14,794 bases of DNA, taken from Nitrospirota bacterium (lineage in GTDB: Bacteria; Nitrospirota; Nitrospiria; Nitrospirales; NS-4). The position numbers and the translations under genes were made by a program. Below the pieces are notes generated by a model. That model ran no database searches. It saw only the letters and a list, made by a program, of their open reading frames with translations, and was not told where the DNA came from. Positions within the stretch are counted from its first letter, which is position 1, and each line of letters opens with the position of its first letter. Location of the stretch: assembly GCA_005877525.1 (NCBI GenBank), contig VBON01000004.1:1-14794 (forward strand), written 5' to 3'. Of this stretch, positions 1 to 5,939 are shown in pieces.

Positions 1-1030
1 AATAGGGAAAACTGTGATCCGCTGTCTCCCGCGTCCTTGGGCGCCACTTCTCGGGATCGCGGCCGATGATCTCAATCGCCACGTCATAACTGCCGATCTC
101 GATCTTTCGGATCGCTTTCAGGACGCCGTCGATGTCAGGGCCTTCGTCCTTAAGCAGTTCTTCGCGAACGAGAAGCGCCGCCTCGACCGCCGTCTGTGCG
201 TGATACTCTACCGGATAATGCTTGATGTACGTATCGAGGATCTTGAACGGCACTTCATCATTAGGCTGCTCGCCACCCAAATGCGGGAGCGCCAGCGGTC
301 CTGAAACCAGTTTCATAAAGCCCTTCTCCCCTTCAAAGATCGGAGCCGGACCGGTCATTCCGAGCTGAGCGAGCCTTGCCGCAAATACCCCATTGCGGGC
401 GGCATTCGAAAAGGCGCAGGCCTTCCACATCGAAAGATCCCCCACACGCGTTTGGCGAAGCGCAATATTGGCGACGCCCGCGAGGTTGATCGCGAGGTTG
501 ATCGCCTGTACCGTCGCGGCGCGGGAAAGTCTCAACACGACGGCTGCCCCCAGCGCCGAAGAGAAGGGGCCGTACGTGACATGATCCCAGCCCTTGGGAC
601 GCAATGCCGCGGCATCGCAGAGCCGGCATTGGAGTTCGTAGGCGACAGCGATGGCCTGAATAACACGGCGTCCCGAAGCATGAGCCGCCTCGCCCAGGGC
701 GACCACGGCCGCGATGTTGTCGGAGGGATGCGCGGGTTCTTGAGCCAGATACGTATCGTTGAAGTCCAGATAGCGGACCAACGCGCCATTCGCAAATGCC
801 GCAAGATCCGGCGTCGTCCTGAGCCGCGTTCCCCACAGCGTGGCTCCTTCGCGCAGTTGAGATGCGCTCGCCATGCGGCGGGCGATCCGGCAGGGCTCGG
901 CCGACCATGCACCGTAGGCACAGGCGATGCTATCAAGAACCCGTCGCTTGACCTCATGAATGACCGCTGGAGGAAGGGTTTGGTAGCGTAACGAATGGGC
1001 ATACTGCGCGAGGCGTTCGGCAATCGTCAA
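1..1030 (-). CDS. MmgE/PrpD family protein (2-methylcitrate dehydratase-like), C-terminus cut off by window
   Basis: MmgE/PrpD proteins include 2-methylcitrate dehydratase, a step of propionyl-CoA disposal by the methylcitrate cycle, and other dehydratases and decarboxylases, so the substrate is not certain. My translation of the minus strand gives 343 uninterrupted residues that run off the left edge; the family is usually about 450 residues. The N-terminus (TIAERLAQYAHSLRYQ) and the family motifs LDFNDTYL followed by HPSDN (about residues 90-106) and ALRQTRVGDLSMWK are clear. The start is a TTG at 1030-1028 preceded by AGAGGTGG about four bases upstream; no ATG in this frame fits. The gene diverges from the enoyl-CoA hydratase at 1127, with 96 bp between them. 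A perfect 12-bp tandem repeat (481-504) encodes AINL twice within a helix. Propionyl-CoA metabolism would suit a neighbourhood that can degrade branched acyl-CoAs, but that link is inference. Confidence 0.88.
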   Translation of the reverse strand, partial: MTIAERLAQYAHSLRYQTLPPAVIHEVKRRVLDSIACAYGAWSAEPCRIARRMASASQLREGATLWGTRLRTTPDLAAFANGALVRYLDFNDTYLAQEPAHPSDNIAAVVALGEAAHASGRRVIQAIAVAYELQCRLCDAAALRPKGWDHVTYGPFSSALGAAVVLRLSRAATVQAINLAINLAGVANIALRQTRVGDLSMWKACAFSNAARNGVFAARLAQLGMTGPAPIFEGEKGFMKLVSGPLALPHLGGEQPNDEVPFKILDTYIKHYPVEYHAQTAVEAALLVREELLKDEGPDIDGVLKAIRKIEIGSYDVAIEIIGRDPEKWRPRTRETADHSFPY

Positions 1031-1052
1031 GGCGCCACCTCTAAACAACGTC

Positions 1053-1105
1053 GCCTATAGAATTGTAGCATAGGCCTTATAGCGCTATACTTTTTGTTAG
1101 CATAG
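1053..1105. promoter_or_regulatory. Symmetrical elements in the divergent promoter region (possible operator)
   Basis: Three elements are packed between the divergent genes. One is an inverted repeat, GCCTAT (1053-1058) with ATAGGC (1070-1075). The second is a perfect 12-bp palindrome TATAGCGCTATA (1078-1089) that overlaps the candidate -10 box of the plus-strand promoter. The third is a direct repeat TAGCATAG (1066-1073 and 1098-1105) spaced by 32 bp, about three helical turns. Together they look like a binding region for a dimeric regulator controlling both genes. No regulator gene lies in the window, so the protein is unknown. Confidence 0.4.
1064..1091 (+). promoter_or_regulatory. Putative sigma70-like promoter for the enoyl-CoA hydratase gene
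   Basis: TTGTAG (1064-1069) and TATACT (1086-1091) are separated by 16 bases, which is a plausible -35/-10 pair. Transcription would start near 1098, leaving about 30 bases of leader before the ATG at 1127. The -10 box overlaps a perfect palindrome (1078-1089). This is pattern matching only; the -35 box is a moderate match. Confidence 0.45.
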
Positions 1106-1126
1106 CTGAGAGCATTAGGAGCAGTC

Positions 1127-1894
1127 ATGGTCTACCACTTCGTCACTATCACCGTTGCGGATCGCATCGCCACGATCACCCTGAACAACCCGCCGTCGAA
1201 TGTTCTCAGCACCGCGGTGCTGCAGGAGCTCGATCAGGTCTTTGGCGCGATGGAAGCGGAGAATACCGTGCGGGTCACCGCCAGCGGCAGGTTCTTTTGC
1301 CCAGGAGCAAACATCAGCGAAGTCGCAAAACTGCAACGGGCCGACCAGGGAGCAGAGCTGTCATCGAAAGGACAAGAGCTCCTGAACCGAATTGAGCGCC
1401 TTGACAAGCCGGTCATTGCCGCTATTAATGGCGCCTGCCTGGGCGGAGGCCTGGAACTGGCAATGGCCTGCCATATGCGCGTCGCCGCAGCGGGCGTGCA
1501 GTTGGGCTTACCGGAAGTCAAGCTAGGTTTGATCCCGGGCTTTGGCGGCACGCAGCGTCTGCCACGCATCATTGGCCCTTCGAGGGCGGCAGAATTAATC
1601 TTGACCGGAGAGCTCATTACATCCGATCAGGCACTTTCGATGGGCCTGGTCAACCGGGTCGTTCTCGGCCGGGATCTCTTGGCGCAGGCCCAACAACTCG
1701 CCGGGAGGATTACATCTAAAGGGCGGCTGGCGATCCAATCGGCCCTTCGAGCGATCCGGACCGGTCTGGATAGCCCGCTCGCCGAGGGGCTTGCCCGCGA
1801 GACGGAACTGTTCGGCATACTGTGCGAGACGCCGGACAAGAAGGAGGGGACCGCCGCCTTTCTGGAGAAGCGCCCGCCGAAATTCACGGAATAG
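1127..1894 (+). CDS. Enoyl-CoA hydratase/isomerase (crotonase family)
   Basis: Crotonase-fold protein of 255 residues, likely hydrating trans-2-enoyl-CoA (for example crotonyl-CoA to 3-hydroxybutyryl-CoA) in the cytoplasm. Both catalytic glutamates are present with the family spacing: E110 in GGGLELAMAC and E130 in LPEVKLGLIPGFGGTQRL, matching E144 and E164 of the rat mitochondrial enzyme. The oxyanion-hole segment is FFCPGANI (57-63) where the family usually has FxAGADI. Just before it, the sequence runs VRV-TASGR, about three residues shorter than the usual strand (VRVVVLTGSGR type). This could be a natural deletion or a weakened protein. The ATG at 1127 follows TAGGAG with a five-base spacer. 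It is the only plus-strand gene and ends nine bases before the convergent agmatinase, with no terminator between them. It could supply the hydratase step missing from the minus-strand acyl-CoA operon. Confidence 0.9.
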   Translation: MVYHFVTITVADRIATITLNNPPSNVLSTAVLQELDQVFGAMEAENTVRVTASGRFFCPGANISEVAKLQRADQGAELSSKGQELLNRIERLDKPVIAAINGACLGGGLELAMACHMRVAAAGVQLGLPEVKLGLIPGFGGTQRLPRIIGPSRAAELILTGELITSDQALSMGLVNRVVLGRDLLAQAQQLAGRITSKGRLAIQSALRAIRTGLDSPLAEGLARETELFGILCETPDKKEGTAAFLEKRPPKFTE

Positions 1895-1903
1895 CGCCGA
1901 GGC

Positions 1904-2911
1904 CTACCGCTCTTTGATTCGGCGCCCCGCGAGAACTCTTCCCAGAATGCGATAGATCAACCGGGCGACAGTGAACTGCGGGGCAGCAAATCCCGCGATC
2001 GGAGCGATTTCGCTCACGTCCATTCCGATGATGCCCGGTCCGTTCGCCAGGGCGGTCGCCAACGCCATAACGTCATACCATCCCAGTCCCCCTGGCTCCG
2101 GCGTCCCCAATGCCGGAATCAACGTGCAGTCCAACCCATCGCAATCGATGGTGAGATAGACCGGCCCTGAACACGCCTTCACTACGTCCGGCACCCAGGA
2201 TGACGCCCGGCCTTGAAACGGCCCCGATGGATCCAGGATCTGGTAGGCGAAGAAAGTGGCGATCCGCTTTGTCCGCCGGATCAGATCGATTTCTTCGGTC
2301 GAGATCGAGCGAATGCCCACTTGAACCAAAGAAAGCCCGGTCTCAACAACACGCGCCATGACACTGGCATGGCTATAATTGCCTTCGTAGGCGTCGCGCA
2401 GATCGCCATGCGCGTCGACCTGGACCACGCACATATCCGGATGACGTTTGGCGTGCGCGCGGATCGCCCCGAGCGCGCCGGTATGCTCCCCGGTGAGCGT
2501 GACCACGAACCGGCCGCTCTCGACATGGGTGCGTAGCGTGGCTTCGATCTGCTCCACCGCCGCTCGATCCACTTTCATACCCAGTTCCACAGGTATCGCG
2601 GTGGCGATCCCTCCCCATTCTCGATACGGTTCGTATCCCAGCGTTTCGTCATACAGCTCGACTTGACGGGACGCGTCAAGAATCGCCGTGGGTCCTTCAC
2701 GGGTCCCGGTGAGATAGCTCGATGTGTGCTCGTAGGGCGCCGGGACGATATAGATGCCGGCCTGGTCGGGGCGACACCACGGCTCTTCGAGGCCAAGAAA
2801 ATTGCGGCTCTGATCAAGCCAGCCGTGCGGGAGAGGCATGCGTGGATGCTTACGCCTTTCTTCCTCAGTCAGCAAGGCGTGAGGGTAGATTCTCGGGGGG
2901 GATAAAAACAC
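1904..2911 (-). CDS. speB: Agmatinase / ureohydrolase family protein
   Basis: Binuclear manganese ureohydrolase, most likely hydrolysing agmatine to putrescine and urea. Counting from the GTG start, the metal ligands are all visible: H143 in TGEHT, D166/H168/D170 in VDAHGD, and D256/D258 in TIDCDGLD, followed by GTPEPGG and by E301 in DVSEIAP. The arginine decarboxylase gene directly upstream makes agmatine the natural substrate. The open frame starts at a GTG at 2911, which would overlap the decarboxylase gene by 47 bp and has only a weak ribosome site. An ATG at 2839 (residue 25) would remove the overlap, but the GAAAGG upstream of it is about 15 bases away. The conserved domain begins near residue 36, so either start gives an intact enzyme. 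The stop is nine bases from the convergent enoyl-CoA hydratase stop. Confidence 0.9.
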   Translation of the reverse strand: MFLSPPRIYPHALLTEEERRKHPRMPLPHGWLDQSRNFLGLEEPWCRPDQAGIYIVPAPYEHTSSYLTGTREGPTAILDASRQVELYDETLGYEPYREWGGIATAIPVELGMKVDRAAVEQIEATLRTHVESGRFVVTLTGEHTGALGAIRAHAKRHPDMCVVQVDAHGDLRDAYEGNYSHASVMARVVETGLSLVQVGIRSISTEEIDLIRRTKRIATFFAYQILDPSGPFQGRASSWVPDVVKACSGPVYLTIDCDGLDCTLIPALGTPEPGGLGWYDVMALATALANGPGIIGMDVSEIAPIAGFAAPQFTVARLIYRILGRVLAGRRIKER

Positions 2912-3434
2912 CCAAGGCGACCACCGTGGTCCATATGTTCAATTTGCCGATGGCCGACTGAGTGATGTGTTGCGTGCGGACGATCTTGCCGCCCATCTTG
3001 AATACCTGCTCGCGCTCTTTCCACGCGATGTTCGGATCGAATTCGATGCCGAGCGTCGTAGCCAGCATTTGCGCCGCTAAGTCCTCGGTGTAATCACCGG
3101 ACTCTTCATCGGTCTCGCCATGCGCGTGATGCTCGGACAGGTATCCATAGCTGTGACGATCGGTCGGAATCGCAACGCCGACAGACGCCGAGATCAGCCG
3201 ATTGCGTTCGTTCGTTTCCGAGCGCGCCATGACACAAAAGGTGATCTCGCCGGGATTCAAGAGCCGCTCCCCGCGCTTCCGCGGGATGATCCGGCAGTTC
3301 GGGGGAAGGATCGACGACACGCTCACCAGATTACAGTAGGCTACACCAGCGCTTCGAAGCGCCTGTTCAAATGAAGCGAGCTTCTCGCGGTGGAGCCCCA
3401 CCCCGCGCGTCAAGAACATATGGGTCGGGACCAT
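2865..3434 (-). CDS. pdaD: Pyruvoyl-dependent arginine decarboxylase
   Basis: Decarboxylates arginine to agmatine using a pyruvoyl group made by self-cleavage. The protein has 189 residues. The serinolysis site is present as LVSVSSILPP: the chain should cleave between S40 and S41, giving a short beta chain and an alpha chain that begins with pyruvate. E101 in GYLSEHHAHGET probably corresponds to the catalytic Glu109 of the Methanocaldococcus jannaschii enzyme. This family is mainly archaeal and scattered in bacteria. The ATG at 3434 lies seven bases after the stop of the deoxyhypusine-synthase-like gene. Its ribosome site (TAAGG, five-base spacer) overlaps that stop codon, so the two genes are probably translationally coupled. 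Downstream it overlaps or nearly abuts agmatinase, which takes its product. Confidence 0.92.
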   Translation of the reverse strand: MVPTHMFLTRGVGLHREKLASFEQALRSAGVAYCNLVSVSSILPPNCRIIPRKRGERLLNPGEITFCVMARSETNERNRLISASVGVAIPTDRHSYGYLSEHHAHGETDEESGDYTEDLAAQMLATTLGIEFDPNIAWKEREQVFKMGGKIVRTQHITQSAIGKLNIWTTVVALGVFIPPENLPSRLAD

Positions 3435-3441
3435 TCGAGCC

Positions 3442-4542
3442 TTACCCTTTCTTTGCCTTCATACGTTCCAAAAGACCCATTATCAGCAGAGGCCAGACGA
3501 CGGTAGCATCACTCAACACTTCCGCAAACCGGCCGCCTTCCGATGCCGGCACGAACTTCCCCCATGAGATGCCCTCCGAGTAGGTACAGCCGCTCAACCC
3601 GCCCCAGTAATCAGGCTCTGGGCAGATCCGCACGCCATAGTGGAACCGCGGAGGCGCGACATTGAGCCCCAAGCGCACATTGCTGATCTCGACGTATGGA
3701 GGCAGTTGCTGGGCCCAGTTCCTGGGCACCCCGCCGCCAACGGTAAAAATGCCCAGCCGCCTCCCTGAAAGCAGTCGTTGCGCGTAACTATTCAGGTCCA
3801 GATAGGGATTAAAAGAGGGAATGGTCTGATACAGGGCACGGAGTACGGGAATGTCGTCCTTGGCCCCTGTCGCAGATTGCCTGGCCTTCTCAAGGTTTTT
3901 TCGCATCGCGCTGATGGCGACGTCAAGCCCCAGTTCGGAGTCGGTAAAGGCCGGGATATAGACCGGGACATTTTTGAGAAAGGCGCTCTTTAAAATGCCC
4001 GGACCTTCATACTCTTCCGAGAGGGTGCGGCCCAACTCTCGCGTGAGAACCTCGGAGGAAAGCTGCTGTTGGGAGCCGAGGCGTTGGAGGGTGTGGCTCA
4101 CGACCGTTTCCACGTAGTTCAGGTTGGCCTCCATCTCGACGGTGTCATACACCCGGTTATATCCTTTCTGGAACAACTCCACATCATCCATTGCGGGATT
4201 AACCTTGTAATGGGTCTTGCCCACTGCTTCGCTCAAGCCATGCGCCACCAATGCTCCTGTCGCGACAATCGCCTGCACCATGCCGCGATCGATCATGGTG
4301 CCGATGATCTTCCCCATCTTCGCGATCGTCATCGCGCCGGAGATCGTCATGACCACATCGCAGTCGGGATCCTCGATCATGGCCGCCAACACCTCGAAGG
4401 CTTCCCCGAGACGACGGCCGCCGAAGGCCGTTTTTCGCATGGCCGTCAAGAGGCCCGCGAACGAGTCGACTTTCTCCGGGTCTAGAGCTTCGAGGGCCTC
4501 CAACCCGTCCTCCGCGCCGTCGTGAAAGTCCCGCACCCCCAT
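3442..4542 (-). CDS. Deoxyhypusine-synthase-like protein (bacterial polyamine-modifying member)
   Basis: Member of the NAD-dependent deoxyhypusine synthase fold, 366 residues from the ATG at 4542. That ATG has AGGGG about seven bases upstream and lies just downstream of a strong promoter. A TTG at 4587 in the same frame is upstream of the -10 box and is rejected as a start. The conserved segment EGISWGK carries E323, W327 and the Schiff-base lysine K329; these happen to match human numbering. Residues that bind spermidine in the human enzyme are changed: D316 aligns with Leu (in WGGLSGC), and the GGGxPKHH motif with His288 reads GGGVPRNW here. Bacteria lack eIF5A, the usual target, so this protein more likely makes a small polyamine, perhaps from the putrescine produced by the next two genes. 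The exact reaction is unknown. First gene of a three-gene polyamine operon. Confidence 0.85.
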   Translation of the reverse strand: MGVRDFHDGAEDGLEALEALDPEKVDSFAGLLTAMRKTAFGGRRLGEAFEVLAAMIEDPDCDVVMTISGAMTIAKMGKIIGTMIDRGMVQAIVATGALVAHGLSEAVGKTHYKVNPAMDDVELFQKGYNRVYDTVEMEANLNYVETVVSHTLQRLGSQQQLSSEVLTRELGRTLSEEYEGPGILKSAFLKNVPVYIPAFTDSELGLDVAISAMRKNLEKARQSATGAKDDIPVLRALYQTIPSFNPYLDLNSYAQRLLSGRRLGIFTVGGGVPRNWAQQLPPYVEISNVRLGLNVAPPRFHYGVRICPEPDYWGGLSGCTYSEGISWGKFVPASEGGRFAEVLSDATVVWPLLIMGLLERMKAKKG

Positions 4543-4576
4543 AAGAGAATCCCCTAGTCCTCCGGCAACAGATGTT

Positions 4577-4605
4577 CTTATACACAACGGGTTTCAAGCC
4601 GTCAA
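4577..4605 (-). promoter_or_regulatory. Sigma70-type promoter of the polyamine operon
   Basis: On the minus strand, TTGACG (4605-4600) and TATAAG (4582-4577) are exactly 17 bases apart, close to the consensus -35 and -10 boxes. The predicted transcript starts near 4570, about 28 bases before the ATG at 4542. The promoter therefore supports that start and separates the polyamine operon from the MeaB operon that ends at 4741. The rest of the 198-bp gap shows no gene and no convincing terminator. Confidence 0.7.
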
Positions 4606-4740
4606 TTTCTCTGTTGAGACTTAGGAAGGGCGTCTCGATTGTGGATCAAACCAAGACCGAACCGGTGGTATCCAAACAGATGGCGCTGTATCAGTTCGGA
4701 GGAAGGTCGCTAGAGTGGTGCAGACGAGTCCCGTTGCCGC

Positions 4741-5484
4741 TTATCGGCTGAGATGCTGGTCCTGAATCTTCAACACGCGCTGGTGCTCGGCGATTGCTTG
4801 AATTAGTTCGGGCAGGCCTTCACCCTTGGTTGCGACAGTGCGCACAACCCGCGCGGTCCATTCGGACAGGTCCCGTATGGTTGCGTCGGCACCTTCGCGG
4901 TCGGCCTTGTTCACCACCACGATATGCGCGACTTCGAGCAGGCCTGCTTTCATCGCTTGGACTTCATCGCCAAGGCCGGGTGCCGCCACCACGACCACCG
5001 TCCCGGCAATGGAGGCGATCTCTACGTCGGCCTGCCCCACGCCGATGGTTTCGACGAAGATGATGTCAAAGCCGGCGGTTTTCAGAACTCCCACGGCGTC
5101 CGCGGTAGCCCGCGCGACTCCACCGTATTGTCCCCGCGAGGCCATGCTGCGGATAAAAACGCCGCTGTCGAGGGAGTGCTCCTGCATGCGGATGCGATCC
5201 CCCAGAATGGCGCCGCCAGAGACAGGGCTCGAGGTATCGATCGCCAGGATCGCCACCTTCATGTGCTGACGACGGTAAGCAGTCACAAGCTGAGCGATCA
5301 AAGTACTCTTGCCGGCCCCCGGGTAGCCGGTAATGCCGATCACCTCGGCCTTCGAATTCGACGGCTGCAATCGTTTCAGCAAGGCAGCGCCGTCGGCGTC
5401 CTGATTTTCGATCAACGTGATCAGGCGAGACACACTGCGCGCATCACCGGCCTTGACCCGTTCTGCCAGAGCCTCAAGATCCAT
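4741..5484 (-). CDS. meaB: Short MeaB/ArgK-type GTPase, acyl-CoA mutase chaperone
   Basis: G3E-family P-loop GTPase that loads adenosylcobalamin onto, and protects, B12-dependent acyl-CoA mutases. The P-loop GYPGAGKS is at residues 53-60, the family segment DTSSPVSGGAILGDRIRM at 83-100, ETIGVGQAD at 145-153, and the guanine-specificity motif NKAD at 192-195. The protein has 247 residues, whereas MeaB, YgfD and ArgK proteins are usually 310-340. It stops right after the G domain (HQRVLK near 234-239), so the C-terminal helical dimerisation arm is absent. Reading past the stop in any frame gives no clear missing domain before another stop. The ATG at 5484 directly follows the TGA of the DUF35 gene (TGAATG), with GAGGT seven bases upstream. 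Its place at the end of the operon with the B12 subunit says it serves the isobutyryl-CoA-mutase-like enzyme encoded here. Confidence 0.92.
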   Translation of the reverse strand: MDLEALAERVKAGDARSVSRLITLIENQDADGAALLKRLQPSNSKAEVIGITGYPGAGKSTLIAQLVTAYRRQHMKVAILAIDTSSPVSGGAILGDRIRMQEHSLDSGVFIRSMASRGQYGGVARATADAVGVLKTAGFDIIFVETIGVGQADVEIASIAGTVVVVAAPGLGDEVQAMKAGLLEVAHIVVVNKADREGADATIRDLSEWTARVVRTVATKGEGLPELIQAIAEHQRVLKIQDQHLSR

Positions 5485-5937
5485 TCACTGACCTCGGGGA
5501 TGATCCAAGGGTTCGAACCACACGTCCGTGACTTTGAAGGTAGGCGTCTTTGTGAAGCGGGCGCGGACGGGGAGCCCGATGCGAACCTGGTCCGGCGGCA
5601 GGTTCTTGAGGCGCGACAAAAATAACGTGTCGGCTCCGTCAAACTCCACCAGGATCAGTGTGAACGGCGTTTCCTTCAGGAATGCTTCGCCGCCGTAATG
5701 ACAGGTCGTGAAGGTATGGACCCGGCCGGTGAGGGGTAATTCGTGCCACTGCGTGGCAGCCCCGCACTGCATGCAATACGCGCGCGGCGTCGCAAACGTG
5801 TATCCGCAAGCGGTGCATCGTGAGCCGAGCAGTTTCCCCTTGCCGAGGCCTAAGAAAAAAGGCGAATCTTCGGCATAGCTGTGGCGGTAATCGATCTCGT
5901 AGTGGTCATGGATGATGAGCGGGCCTGTCTCTTCCAT
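5485..5937 (-). CDS. DUF35 zinc-ribbon/OB-fold protein, partner of the thiolase-like protein
   Basis: 150-residue protein with a rubredoxin-like zinc ribbon (C41-x2-C44 and C55-x2-C58, in CTACGYTF and YCMQCG) followed by an OB-fold (about 66-140, from LPLTGRVHTFT to VRARFTKTP). Such proteins form complexes with thiolase-fold enzymes and help bind or channel CoA substrates. Known cases are the archaeal thiolase/HMG-CoA synthase complex, the BbsA/BbsB thiolase of anaerobic toluene degradation, and the ChsH2-DUF35/Ltp2 aldolase of steroid degradation. The ATG at 5937 lies two bases after the thiolase-like stop, with GAGG ten bases upstream. The same frame stays open upstream to 6252, but that part overlaps the thiolase-like gene and shows no domain, so the shorter start is chosen. 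The start of meaB follows the stop without a gap. Confidence 0.9.
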   Translation of the reverse strand: MEETGPLIIHDHYEIDYRHSYAEDSPFFLGLGKGKLLGSRCTACGYTFATPRAYCMQCGAATQWHELPLTGRVHTFTTCHYGGEAFLKETPFTLILVEFDGADTLFLSRLKNLPPDQVRIGLPVRARFTKTPTFKVTDVWFEPLDHPRGQ

Positions 5938-5939
5938 CG

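Noticed and set aside
333..1023. Two long minus-strand frames that might suggest unknown or frameshifted proteins
   Set aside because: They are low-complexity, Arg-rich shadows of the uninterrupted MmgE/PrpD frame, which starts at the TTG at 1030 and leaves the window; the true frame has no break.
4543..4587. Upstream TTG start for the deoxyhypusine-synthase-like gene
   Set aside because: It lies upstream of the -10 box at 4577-4582, whereas the ATG at 4542 has a good ribosome site and sits about 28 bases after the predicted transcript start.
4588..4740. Intrinsic terminator after meaB
   Set aside because: Only a four-base stem (ACCG/CGGT) with no following T-run was found, so termination, if present, is not visible.
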